Positions 7,165 to 16,600 of a DNA stretch of 45,935 nucleotides are shown here, piece after piece. The notes under the pieces were generated by a model. That model was given only the letters and a program-made list of their open reading frames with translations. It was not told where the DNA came from and ran no database searches. How positions within the stretch are numbered: the stretch's first letter is position 1; each line of letters begins with the position of its first letter. The position numbers were made by a program, and so were the translations under genes. Origin of the DNA: Planotetraspora phitsanulokensis (lineage in GTDB: Bacteria > Actinomycetota > Actinomycetes > Streptosporangiales > Streptosporangiaceae); the NCBI RefSeq assembly GCF_016863295.1, contig NZ_BOOP01000057.1:1-45935 (forward strand), written 5' to 3'.

Positions 7165-10047
7165 ATGTTCGTCAGCGCGTACGAAGGCCAGTGCGCCGCC
7201 GAGGAGAAACGGCACACCTCCGCCGAGAAGCCCGCCGTCAACCCCAGGCTCGCTCTGTTCGCGCTGGCACTGGGCACCTTCGCGATCGGCACCGGCGAGT
7301 TCGGCAGCAACGGCATCATCCAGCTCTTCGCCGCCGACCTGGACGTGTCGATCCCGGTCGCCACATACGCGATCACCGCCTACGCCTTCGGGGTGGTGAT
7401 CGGTTCTCCGCTGATCACTCTGCTCGCCGCCCGGGTCAACCGGCGCACGCTGCTGCTCGGCCTGGTCGTGCTCTTCCTGGTGGGCAATGGGCTGTCCGCC
7501 CTGGCGCCGAACATCGTGCTGCTCGTCGTCTTCCGCTTCGTCGCGGGCAGCGTGCAGGGGGCGTTCTTCGGCGCCGGGGCGGTCGTCGCCGCGTACGTGT
7601 ACGGGCCGGGCAAGGGCGGTAAGGCGTTCGCCACCGTGATGGGGGGACTCACCGTCGCCACCATCGCCGGGTCGCCGCTCGGCACCTTCATCGGCCAGCA
7701 CGCCGGGTGGCGTGTCATGTACTGGACCGTGGTCGCCGTCGGCCTGCTGGCCGGCATCGCCCTGGTGGCCTGGTTGCCCCGTACCGACGACCTGCACGGC
7801 AGCCCCGTCAGGAGCGAGCTGAACGGCCTGCGCCGGATCAACGTCTGGCTGATGGTCGCCGTCGCCTCGCTCGGCATCTCCACCATCTTCGCCGTCTACA
7901 CGTTCATCGGCCCCTTCGTCACCGACGCGGCGCGGCGGGACGCCGCGCTCATCCCCATCGCCCTGGCCGTCTTCGGCCTCGGCATGGCGGTCGGCAACTA
8001 CCTCGGCGGGCGCGTAGCGGACCGGTACGAGCACCGGGGCCTGATCTGGGGGTACGGCGGTGTCCTGGCGCTGTTGGTGCTGATCGGCGTGGCGGGCGGC
8101 GATCTGCTGGTCCTGCTGCCGTGCCTGTTCGGCGTCGGCGCGACCATGATGTTCGCGATCCCCACCATCCAGGTCAGGTTGACCGGCTTCGCGCCGGACG
8201 CCCCGACCTTGATGGGCGCGCTCAACCTGGCCGCCCTCAACCTGGCCAACTCCCTCGGCGCGATCGGCGGCGCGGTCACCCTGGAGGCCGGCTGGGGCAC
8301 CTTGTCCACGGTCTGGGCCGGTTTCGTCCTCACGTCGGCAGGTTTGCTCCTGTACGTCGTGACCGTCGCCCGGCCGAAGCGCCGCCGTCCGACCGGACCG
8401 GTCCTCGACGACGAGCAGTTCCGCCGCCGTCCGACCGGACCCGCCCTCGACGACGAGCAGTTCCGCCGCCTTGCCGGATACGGCGAGGAGGAGCACGTCG
8501 AGGCCGGCCGGAACCTGTACACCTCCGGCGACGACTCCTACGATTTCTTCCTGCTCCGGACGGCGACGGTGGACATCGTCCGGGACGCGACGTCGATCGA
8601 GCCGGAACGCCTGATCTACCGGGGCGGCCCCGGAGACTTCCTCGGCGAGCTCAACCTTCTGACCGGACAGCAGGTCTACCTGACCGCCCGGGTGACGTCC
8701 ACCGGGACGGTCGTCCGCATCGGGGCGGCGCGACTGCGCCGGGCCCTCGCCGAGCAGGACGACATCGCCGGACTGCTGCTCGCGGCGTTCCAGGAGCGGC
8801 GCGAGGTCTTCCGCGCGGCGGCGGGCGGCGCTCTGGAGATCGTCGGCCGGCCGGACTCCGCGGAGACCCTGGAACTGCGCGGCTACGTGACGCAGATGCT
8901 GCTGCCCCACACCTGGCGCAGCGCCACCTCATCCACCGGGCGCTCCCTGATGACCGCGGCCGGGCTGACGGAGGCCGACCTCCCGGCGGCCATCGCCAAC
9001 GGTTCGGTGGTGCGGCGCGCGACGCCGGGAACGGTCGCGCAGACGCTCGGCCTCACGTACCGGGACGGCGGAGGTCCGGTCGACCTCGTCGTCGTGGGCG
9101 CCGGTCCCGCGGGCCTGGCCGCCGCCGTGTACGGGGCGTCCGAGGGCCTGGTCACCGTGCTGCTGGATCGGAGCGGGCTCGGCGGCCAGGCCGCCAAGAG
9201 CGCCCGCATCGAGAACTACCTGGGCTTCCCGGACGGGGTCAGCGGCGTGAACCTGACCCACCTGGCCATGGTCCAGGCCCTCAAGTTCGGTGTACGCATC
9301 CACTCGCCCTGCGCTGCGAAGGGCCTCGACCTCTCCGACGAGCGGCGGCCGGTCGTCGTCCTGGAGGACGGGGCCCGCATCGAGTGCCGCGCGGTGATCG
9401 CCGCCACCGGCGCCCGATACCGGCGTCTGGACATCCCCGGATGGGCGGCGTTCGAGCAGTCCGGCTGCATCCGGTACGCCGCGACCGAGCCGGACGTCCG
9501 GGGCCACGAGGGCTGGCCGGTGACCGTCGTCGGGGGCGCCAACTCGGCCGGGCAGGCGGCCCTGTCCCTCGCCGCCCGCGGCGCGACGGTCGATCTGGTC
9601 GTCCGCGGCCACGACCTCGCAGCCCGCATGTCGGCCTACCTGACCGACCGGATCCAGGCCCATTCCCGGATCCGAGTCCACACCGGCAGCACGGTCAGCG
9701 AACTGGCCGGCGGCGACACCCTCACGTCGGTCGTCGTCGAACGGCCCGGCGAGCGGCCGGCACGGCTGGCCAGCCGTGCGCTGTTCTGCTTCGTCGGCGC
9801 CGACCCGGTGTCGGGCTGGCTGACCGGCGTGGCCAAGGCCGAGGACGGGTTCGTGCTCACTGACGTCGGGCTGCCGGCCGGATCGGCCTTGCCGTACCAG
9901 ACGAGTGCACCCCGGGTCTTCGCGGTCGGCGACCTGCGCTCGGGTTCGACGAAACGCGTGGCCACGGCCGTCGGCGACGGCGCGAGCGCGGTCTCGTCCG
10001 TCCACGCCGCGCTCGCCGCCGCGCCCGATCTCAACCTGCATAGCTGA
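7165..10047 (+). CDS. MFS transporter - cNMP-binding domain - pyridine nucleotide flavoprotein fusion
   Basis: 960 aa in one uninterrupted frame. Residues 1 to about 405 are a 12-helix DHA1/AraJ-like drug:H+ antiporter, opening LALFALALGTFAIGTGEFG. Residues 406-433 are a linker made of two 14-residue repeats. About 434-560 is a cyclic-nucleotide-binding (CRP-like) domain, 'EAGRNLYTSGDDSYDFFLL' with phosphate-loop-like 'GDFLGELNLLTGQ'. About 640-960 is a thioredoxin-reductase-fold flavoprotein: FAD GAGPAG (645-650), NAD(P) VVGGANSAG (near 790), and terminal VFAVGDLRSG (near 918). The redox CxxC of thioredoxin reductase is absent: the aligned site reads YAATEP, as I recall for many cNMP-domain homologues. 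The cNMP-flavoprotein pair is a known actinobacterial architecture; the N-terminal MFS fusion is the unusual part. ATG 7165 follows the hydrolase stop by 2 nt, with no clear ribosome site. Confidence 0.85.
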   Translation: MFVSAYEGQCAAEEKRHTSAEKPAVNPRLALFALALGTFAIGTGEFGSNGIIQLFAADLDVSIPVATYAITAYAFGVVIGSPLITLLAARVNRRTLLLGLVVLFLVGNGLSALAPNIVLLVVFRFVAGSVQGAFFGAGAVVAAYVYGPGKGGKAFATVMGGLTVATIAGSPLGTFIGQHAGWRVMYWTVVAVGLLAGIALVAWLPRTDDLHGSPVRSELNGLRRINVWLMVAVASLGISTIFAVYTFIGPFVTDAARRDAALIPIALAVFGLGMAVGNYLGGRVADRYEHRGLIWGYGGVLALLVLIGVAGGDLLVLLPCLFGVGATMMFAIPTIQVRLTGFAPDAPTLMGALNLAALNLANSLGAIGGAVTLEAGWGTLSTVWAGFVLTSAGLLLYVVTVARPKRRRPTGPVLDDEQFRRRPTGPALDDEQFRRLAGYGEEEHVEAGRNLYTSGDDSYDFFLLRTATVDIVRDATSIEPERLIYRGGPGDFLGELNLLTGQQVYLTARVTSTGTVVRIGAARLRRALAEQDDIAGLLLAAFQERREVFRAAAGGALEIVGRPDSAETLELRGYVTQMLLPHTWRSATSSTGRSLMTAAGLTEADLPAAIANGSVVRRATPGTVAQTLGLTYRDGGGPVDLVVVGAGPAGLAAAVYGASEGLVTVLLDRSGLGGQAAKSARIENYLGFPDGVSGVNLTHLAMVQALKFGVRIHSPCAAKGLDLSDERRPVVVLEDGARIECRAVIAATGARYRRLDIPGWAAFEQSGCIRYAATEPDVRGHEGWPVTVVGGANSAGQAALSLAARGATVDLVVRGHDLAARMSAYLTDRIQAHSRIRVHTGSTVSELAGGDTLTSVVVERPGERPARLASRALFCFVGADPVSGWLTGVAKAEDGFVLTDVGLPAGSALPYQTSAPRVFAVGDLRSGSTKRVATAVGDGASAVSSVHAALAAAPDLNLHS
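8381..8464 (+). repeat. Two tandem copies of a 42-nt unit inside the fusion gene linker
   Basis: Unit 1 is 8381-8422 and unit 2 is 8423-8464; they differ at about 2 of 42 positions and keep the frame. They encode RRRPTGPVLDDEQF followed by RRRPTGPALDDEQF, exactly between the last MFS helix and the cNMP-binding domain. The near-identity implies a recent duplication. Confidence 0.95.
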
Positions 10048-10173
10048 TTCCTGACCATTTGATCGTTAACGCGGGTTTTGCCCTGAATTCCGAAAGAAGG
10101 GGACGGCGCGTTCTTGATCATCCGAACATACTGTCGCGGTTTTGCTTGATCTACATACCGAAGACAGGTCCTC

Positions 10174-12231
10174 ATGACGCACGTCAACCGTAGAAGGTTC
10201 CTCCAGTTGGCCGGCGGCACCGCCGCCATGTCGGCTCTCTCCACGAGCATCGCCCAGGCGGCGGCACTCCCGGCCAACCACCGGACCAGGAGCATCCAGG
10301 ACGTTGAGCACATCGTGGTTCTCATGCAGGAGAACCGCTCGTTCGACCACTATTTCGGCACCCTGAGCGGGGTACGAGGGTTCGGCGACCCGCGTTCCGT
10401 CACGTTGCCCAGCGGCAAGCCGGTCTGGTACCAGTCGAACGGCAGCCGGGACATCCTGCCGTTCCGGCCCGACGCCGACGATCTCGGCCTGCAGTTCATC
10501 CAGGACCTCCCGCACGGCTGGAAGGACACCCACGCCGCCTGGAACCACGGCAAGTACGACGGCTGGATTCCCGCCAAGGGCTCCACCTCGATGGCGTACC
10601 TCACCCGCGAGGACATCCCGTTCCACCACGCGCTGGCCGACGCGTTCACGATCTGCGACGCCTACCACTGCTCGTTCATGGGCTCGACCGACCCGAACCG
10701 CTACTACATGTGGACGGGCTACACCGGCAACGACGGCGTCGGCGGCGGACCGGTCCTCGGCAACGACGAGAAGGGCTACTCCTGGAAGACCTACCCGGAG
10801 CGGCTGGAAGAGGCCGGGGTCTCCTGGAAGATCTATCAGGACGTCGGCGACGGCCTCAACGCCGCCGGCTCGTGGGGCTGGATCAACGACGCCTACCGTG
10901 GCAACTACGGCGACAACTCGCTGCTGTACTTCAACCAGTACCGCAACGCGCAGCCGGGCAACCCGCTGTACGACAAGGCCAGGACCGGTACGAACGCCAA
11001 GCAGGGCCAGGGCTTCTTCGACATCCTCGCGGCCGACGTGAAGGCCGGCACGCTGCCCCAGATCTCGTGGATCGTCGCGCCTGAGGCGTTCACCGAGCAC
11101 CCCAACTGGCCGGCCAACTACGGCGCCTGGTACATCTCCCAGGTCCTGAACGCGCTCACCGCCAACCCGGACGTGTGGAGCAAGACCGCGCTGTTCATCA
11201 CCTACGACGAGAACGACGGATTCTTCGACCACGTCGTGCCGCCCTACCCGGCGTCCTCCGCCGCGGAGGGAGGCTCCACGGTGGACACCACCGGAGAGAT
11301 CTACGCGGGTTCCTCCTCGATCGCCGCCGGTCCGTACGGGCTCGGCCAGCGCGTCCCGATGCTGGTGATCTCCCCGTGGAGCAGGGGCGGCTGGGTCTGC
11401 TCCGAGGTCTTCGACCACACCTCCGTCATCCGGTTCATGGAACGCCGCTTCGGCGTGCACGAGCCGAACATCTCGCCCTGGCGGCGCTCCGTCTGCGGCG
11501 ACCTGACCTCGGCCTTCGACTTCGCCCGTACCGACGGCGTGGTCCCGGCCCTGCCCGACACCGCGGGCTACCTGCCGCCGGACAACAAGCGCCACCCCAA
11601 CTACGTGCCCGTCGTGCCGGCCAACCCGGTGCTGCCCAAGCAGGAGGGCGGCCTGCGTTCCGCGCGGCCTCTCCCGTACGACCTGGCCGTGGACGCCATG
11701 GTCACCGAGGACCAGCTGTCACTCACGTTCACCAACGACGGCGAGACGGGTGCCTGGTTCCACGTCACGTCGAGCTCCAACCCGGCCGGGCCGTGGGCCT
11801 ACACCGTCGGCGCCGGGCAGAACCTGACCGGTCAGCTCGCCCTCGCCGCCGCCGGCCAGACGGCCTACGACTTCACCGTGCACGGGCCCAACGGTTTCCT
11901 GCGGCAGTTCAAGGGCGGCGCCGGCAGCACGGACCTCGAGGTGAGCACGCGGCCCGAAGGCAAGAGCGGCAACGTGAAGGTAGTGGTGACCAACCAGGGC
12001 AGGTCCACGGTGCGGCTCACCGTCGCCGACGCCTACGACGAGCACCGCCCGAAGACCCACGTGCTCAAGCCGGGCAAGGAGTTCGTCGCCTCGGTGAACA
12101 CGCACCACGCCAACAACTGGTACGACATCTCGGTGACGTCCGACCAGGACGACGCCTTCCTGCGCCGCCTGTGCGGCCACATCGAGACGGGGCGCGCCAG
12201 CACCAGCGATCCCGCCATCATCACCGGCTGA
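10174..12231 (+). CDS. Phosphocholine-type phospholipase C, Tat-exported
   Basis: 685 aa. Tat signal with RRRFLQLAGG (6-15) and Ala-rich cleavage region near 26-31. The phosphoesterase domain (PF04185 type) begins VEHIVVLMQENRSFDHYFGT (about 44-63), carrying the metal-binding Glu-Asn and His of the family. Later conserved blocks are 'MGSTDPNRYYMWTG', 'ALFITYDENDGFFDHV' and 'RVPMLVISPWSRGG'. Two C-terminal beta modules (about 505-590 and 600-680) match the repeated C-terminal domain of bacterial phosphatidylcholine-hydrolysing phospholipases C. It acts outside the cell on phospholipids, releasing phosphorylated head groups and typically serving phosphate scavenging. ATG 10174 has GACAGG upstream and gives the Tat motif. 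Monocistronic by spacing (126 nt from the fusion gene). Confidence 0.92.
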   Translation: MTHVNRRRFLQLAGGTAAMSALSTSIAQAAALPANHRTRSIQDVEHIVVLMQENRSFDHYFGTLSGVRGFGDPRSVTLPSGKPVWYQSNGSRDILPFRPDADDLGLQFIQDLPHGWKDTHAAWNHGKYDGWIPAKGSTSMAYLTREDIPFHHALADAFTICDAYHCSFMGSTDPNRYYMWTGYTGNDGVGGGPVLGNDEKGYSWKTYPERLEEAGVSWKIYQDVGDGLNAAGSWGWINDAYRGNYGDNSLLYFNQYRNAQPGNPLYDKARTGTNAKQGQGFFDILAADVKAGTLPQISWIVAPEAFTEHPNWPANYGAWYISQVLNALTANPDVWSKTALFITYDENDGFFDHVVPPYPASSAAEGGSTVDTTGEIYAGSSSIAAGPYGLGQRVPMLVISPWSRGGWVCSEVFDHTSVIRFMERRFGVHEPNISPWRRSVCGDLTSAFDFARTDGVVPALPDTAGYLPPDNKRHPNYVPVVPANPVLPKQEGGLRSARPLPYDLAVDAMVTEDQLSLTFTNDGETGAWFHVTSSSNPAGPWAYTVGAGQNLTGQLALAAAGQTAYDFTVHGPNGFLRQFKGGAGSTDLEVSTRPEGKSGNVKVVVTNQGRSTVRLTVADAYDEHRPKTHVLKPGKEFVASVNTHHANNWYDISVTSDQDDAFLRRLCGHIETGRASTSDPAIITG

Positions 12232-12541
12232 CCCGGCCACGGATCGGCGGCCAGGAGAGGGACAAGCCGGGAACGGCCCTCCTGACCGCACTTGCGCATG
12301 CTCGAACGCTCCCGGCGATCATCGCTCGGGAGCGTTCGGCGTTCCGTTCCAGGGGGTGGTGACGCTGGGGAACTTGGGCGGGCCGACATCGTGGAAGTTG
12401 CTGATCCGGCAACAGGATTCGGGCGACTGGCCAGGTCAGCGGGAGGATCGGTGGTAGCGCCCGCGGAGCAGAAGGGGACGCGAAGCGGGGGGCAAGAGCA
12501 CTGCCGCCGGCAGAAGCGGGCACGCCGTCTGGAGGAGACGC
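12232..12541. other. Gap between phospholipase C and epoxide hydrolase genes
   Basis: 310 bp without a supported gene. It contains the palindrome at 12303-12338 and the leader of the epoxide hydrolase gene, which ends in a strong GGAGGAG ribosome-binding site. I could not pick a convincing -35/-10 pair. Confidence 0.5.
12303..12338. terminator. Long hairpin downstream of phospholipase C gene
   Basis: Perfect 12-bp arms CGAACGCTCCCG (12303-12314) and CGGGAGCGTTCG (12327-12338). The 12-nt loop (GCGATCATCGCT) can itself fold, so the element is nearly palindromic across its whole length. It lies 72 nt after the phospholipase C stop and has no T-tract, as is common for actinobacterial terminators. 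A protein-binding site is the alternative. Confidence 0.6.
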
Positions 12542-13525
12542 ATGTCGCAGCACGTCGCAGAGATCACGCATCGTTCGGTGTCCGTGCCGGGCGGCCGGAT
12601 TCATGTCGCGGAGCAGGGGAGCGGGCCGCTGGTGCTGCTCGTCCACGGCTTCCCCGAGTCCTGGTACTCCTGGCGCCGTCAGCTCCCGGCGCTCGCGCGG
12701 GCCGGTTACCGGGCGGTCGCGCTCGACGTCCGCGGCTACGGCCGATCCTCCAAGCCGGCCGCGGAGGACGGCTACCGGATGCTCGCTCTGGTGGAGGACA
12801 ACGTCGCGCTGGTGCGCGCCCTGGGCGAGGAGTCCGCAGTGATCATCGGCCACGACTGGGGCTCGAACATCGCGGCCACGTCCGCCCTGCTGCACCCCGA
12901 GGTCTTCCGCGCGGTGGGGCTGCTGAGTGTGCCCTACGCGCCGCCCGGCGGCCCCCGCCCCACTGGCATCTTCGCTCAGATGGGCGGTGAACAGGAGTTC
13001 TACGTCTCCTATTTCCAGGAGCCTGGCCGCGCCGAGGCCGAGATGGAACCCGACGTGCGGGGCTGGCTCGCGGGCTTTTACGCGGCGCTGTCCGCCGAGA
13101 CCATGCCCGGCCCCGATGCCCCCGACCCGCACTTCGTCAGCCCCGGCGCAACGCTGCGCGACCGGTTCCCCAGCGGCCGGCTGCCTTCCTGGCTCGCCGA
13201 GGACGACCTGGACGTGTACGCCGGAGAGTTCGAACGCACCGGCATGACCGGCGCGCTCAACCGCTACCGCAACATGGACCGCGACTGGGAGGACCTCACT
13301 GACTTCAACGGCGCCCCCATCAAGCAGCCCTCCCTGTTCATCGGCGGCAGCCTGGACGCCTCCACGACCTGGATGGCCGACGCGATCAACGCCTACCCGG
13401 CCACCCTTCCCGGGCTGGTCTCCTCCCACCTCCTGGACGGCTGCGGCCACTGGATCCAGCAGGAACGCCCCGAGGAGGTCAACCAGCTCCTGACCGAATG
13501 GCTCACGGCCCTGCCCACCGCTTGA
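12542..13525 (+). CDS. Alpha/beta-fold epoxide hydrolase
   Basis: 327 aa. Conserved HGFPESWYSWR (35-45) is the oxyanion-hole motif of soluble epoxide hydrolases. The nucleophile elbow is GHDWGS (103-108) with Asp105 rather than Ser, which separates epoxide hydrolases from esterases. The C-terminal base lies in 'DGCGHWIQQERPEEV'. Cap-domain tyrosines (for example YVSYFQEPG) would activate the epoxide. The enzyme converts epoxides to vicinal diols in the cytoplasm, typically in detoxification or catabolism. No signal peptide is present. ATG 12542 follows GGAGGAG by about 5 nt. Confidence 0.9.
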   Translation: MSQHVAEITHRSVSVPGGRIHVAEQGSGPLVLLVHGFPESWYSWRRQLPALARAGYRAVALDVRGYGRSSKPAAEDGYRMLALVEDNVALVRALGEESAVIIGHDWGSNIAATSALLHPEVFRAVGLLSVPYAPPGGPRPTGIFAQMGGEQEFYVSYFQEPGRAEAEMEPDVRGWLAGFYAALSAETMPGPDAPDPHFVSPGATLRDRFPSGRLPSWLAEDDLDVYAGEFERTGMTGALNRYRNMDRDWEDLTDFNGAPIKQPSLFIGGSLDASTTWMADAINAYPATLPGLVSSHLLDGCGHWIQQERPEEVNQLLTEWLTALPTA

Positions 13526-13600
13526 AGGCCCCCCTGCCGCGTGGGCCCCGATCCGTTCGTCGAGCACACGCGGTCATGCTCCTCAAACGTCACTCGTCCG

Positions 13601-13612
13601 TAAGCTGAAGGT
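13601..13612 (+). promoter_or_regulatory. Putative -10 box for a leaderless SARP mRNA
   Basis: TAAGCT (13601-13606) fits TANNNT and ends 6 nt before the GTG at 13613, which places the expected transcription start on or next to the start codon. GAAGG between them is too close to the GTG to act as a normal ribosome-binding site. No good -35 was identified. Confidence 0.4.
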
Positions 13613-16600
13613 GTGTCCCCCGCACTGGTCCTGCTCGACGGCGTCCGCTGGCAGGGTGCGCGCGTAGTCGGCGACCGCGCCCAGACCCTGCTGGCCGTGC
13701 TCGCGATACACGGGCGTGCAGGGCTCAGTGACGAGCGCCTGGTCGAGGAGTTGTGGCCCGACGAGGCGCCGGCCAACCCGACGAAGGCGCTACAGGTGGT
13801 CGTCTCGCGGACCAGGGCGGCGACCTGCGCCGACCTCGTGGAGCGGATCCCGCGTGGTTACCGGCTGGGGCTGCCTGCGGGTCAGGTGGACGTGCTGCTG
13901 CTCGGTGCGCTGGTGGAGCAGGCACGGGCCGCACTCGGTGAAGACGACGTGGTGCTCGCGCGTCGGCGCGCCGAAGAGGCCATGGATCTCGTGGCCGGCG
14001 GCTTGGATGGCGGCACGGGCCCACTCGCTGAGCTGAGAGGCGTCGCCGCAGGGTGGGTGGCCGAGGCGCGACGCGTGGCGGCGGTCGCCTGGAGCCGGAG
14101 CGGCACTCATGAGGGAGCGCTGCCGTTGCTGGAGGAGGCCGCGGCCGATCGGCCGTACGACGAGGAGTTGCTCGTCTGCCTGCTGCGCAGCGAGGCCGCC
14201 GTAAGAGGTGCCGCCGCCGCTCTGGAGCGTTACGAGCGGTATCGCGCGGGTCTGGTCGCGCGGCTCGGCACCGAACCAGGGCCTGAGCTGGCCCGTGTGT
14301 ACGCCGAACTCCTCGCCGTGGATCGGCCGGTGCGTGAGGGCATCCTGTTCGACGGTTCCTCGCTGCTCGGCCGCGACGGCGACATCCGTGCGGTGCACGC
14401 CTTGTTGCAGACCAACCGGGTGGTCTCCATCATCGGCCCTGGCGGGCTGGGCAAGACGCGGCTGGCTCATGTCGTCGGCAGGAACGCTGTGCAGCCCGTC
14501 GCTCACTTCGTCGAGCTTGTCGGCGTCTCCTCGCCGGAGGGCGTGGTGGGCGAGGTGGGCTCGGCACTCGGGGTCCGAGATTCGGTCAGCGGGCGTCGTG
14601 CCCTGACCGGCGAGCAGCGCTCCGACGTTCGCGCTCGGATCGCCCAGCATCTCGATCAGGCTCCGGCGCTGCTGATCCTGGACAACTGCGAGCAGGTGAT
14701 CGAGGCTGTCGCCGATCTGGCGGCGTTCTTATCCGTGACGACCCGCGACCTGCGAGTGCTGATCACCTCGCGCGCCCCCTTGTCGATCCCCGCCGAACGC
14801 GTCTACCTGCTCGGCGAGCTTGCCACGGGCGACGCGGTGGAGTTGTTCCGCCAGCGCGCCACGGCCGCCCGCCCCGGTGTGCGGATCGACCAGAGAGTGG
14901 TCGAGGAGGTCGTCGCCCGCCTCGACGGCCTGCCGCTCGCCATCGAGCTGGCCGCGGCCAAGGTGCGGGTGATGTCGGTGGAGGAGATCGCGCGGCGCCT
15001 GGCGGACCGGTTCGCCCTGCTGCGCGGTGGGAACCGTACGGCCCCCGACCGGCACCAGACGCTGCTCGCGGTCATCGACTGGTCGTGGAATCTGCTGGAC
15101 GAGCCAGAACGGCAGGCGTTGCGGTGGTTGTCGCTGTTCGGCGATGGTTTCCCGCTGGCCGCGGCCGAGCACGTACTCGGCCCGGACGCCCTGCACGTCG
15201 TGGACGCGCTGACCGAGCAGTCGATGCTGAGCCTCCGCGAGACGACGTACGGCCTCCGCTACCGGATGCTGGAGACCGTCAGGGAGTTCGGGCGGATGCG
15301 ACTGAAGGAGGCCGGCGAGGAGGCGCCCGCTCGGACGGCGCAGCGGGACTGGGCGACGGCGTACGCTCTCGAACACGCCGTCAAGCTGTTCAGCCCGGCG
15401 CAGTTCGAGGCGGCCGACGCGTTGCGCGTCGAGGAGGGCAACCTCGCCGATCTGCTCCGGCAGGCCCTCGGCGAGTCCGATCCGGTTACGACGGTCCAGT
15501 TGCTGGCCGGCGTCGGCGCGCTGTGGTCGATCCGTGGCGACTACTTCCGGATCCTCGTTCACTGGGACGCGATCAGCCAGGTGATCGCCGGTTGGGTGCC
15601 GCCGCCGTACCTTGTCGAGGTGACCAGGGTCACCATGCTGATCACGCTCATGAACATCGCGATCGTCACCGATCGCCGCGGCGATCCGTTGCGCGAGCTC
15701 CTCCGTACGCTGCCCACCAGTGGCACGACGGATTCCCGCGTGACGGCGATGGTCACGGTGCTGCTCGCGTGCGACGCGGCCGACGGCGCCGAGATGCATC
15801 GCCGGCTGGAGGAGTTGTGCCGGAGCACCGACCATGACGTCGCCTTGGCGGCGACGCAGATGAGCGTCCACGTCTTGGAGAACGCGGGTGAGGTGATCGG
15901 GGCGATCGAGGCCGCTGAGCGGGTCCTGACGATGCTCCGTGAGGACGAGGGCCCGTGGTTCGCCGCGACCATGCGCGCCGTGCTGGCCCACCTGGTCATG
16001 CAGCTCGGCGACCGCCGGCGGGCGGTCGGACACGCGCGGACCGCCATCCCGGTGCTGAGCCGGCTCGGCGCCACCGAAGACGAGACCCAGCTACGCGCGC
16101 TGCTGCTGACCTCTGCGCTCGCCGACGGCGATCTCGACACCGCGGAGGCCGAACTCGCCGAGATCACCCGGATCAACGACAACGAGGCGGTGTTCGGCGG
16201 GGTGGTGATCGTCTCGTTGTGCGCGGCCGAGCTCGCCCTCGCCCGCGGCGGGACGGCCGCCGCGCTCGCGCAATACCGCCTGGCAGTTCTGCGGGCACGC
16301 GATCTGCGCCTGCCCGGGATGCCGAGCGCGGAGTTCACGCCGTGGTCGCTCGTCGCGGTGTCGGTCACCCTGACGGCGTACGCGTACCACGCCCCGCCGG
16401 AAGACGTCCGCTACGGCGAGGAGCTGTTCTCCGCCGTCCGGGGCTACGACATGCTGGCCGTGAAAAACCCCGTTCTCGACTACCCGCTGTGTGGCTCGAT
16501 GCTCTTCGCGCTCGGCGCCTGGGGGTTGCTGCGAGGAGCCATGGCCCCCGGCGACTCGATCGGGTTGCTGGTGCTTGCCGAGCGGTTCGCTTACAACAGC

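Noticed and set aside
7003-8910. 635-codon minus-strand open frame
   Set aside because: Antisense to the MFS part of the fusion gene; low-complexity Q, D, G, R-rich product without any fold or family.
7165-10047. Annotation of the C-terminal part as a true thioredoxin reductase
   Set aside because: The CxxC redox motif is missing (YAATEP at that position), so only the fold can be claimed.
12303-12338. Possible attachment site or transposon end
   Set aside because: No matching copy, target duplication or recombinase gene was found; a transcription terminator explains it.
14729-16033. 434-codon minus-strand open frame inside the SARP gene
   Set aside because: Antisense shadow; the plus-strand frame has clear ATPase motifs over the same stretch.
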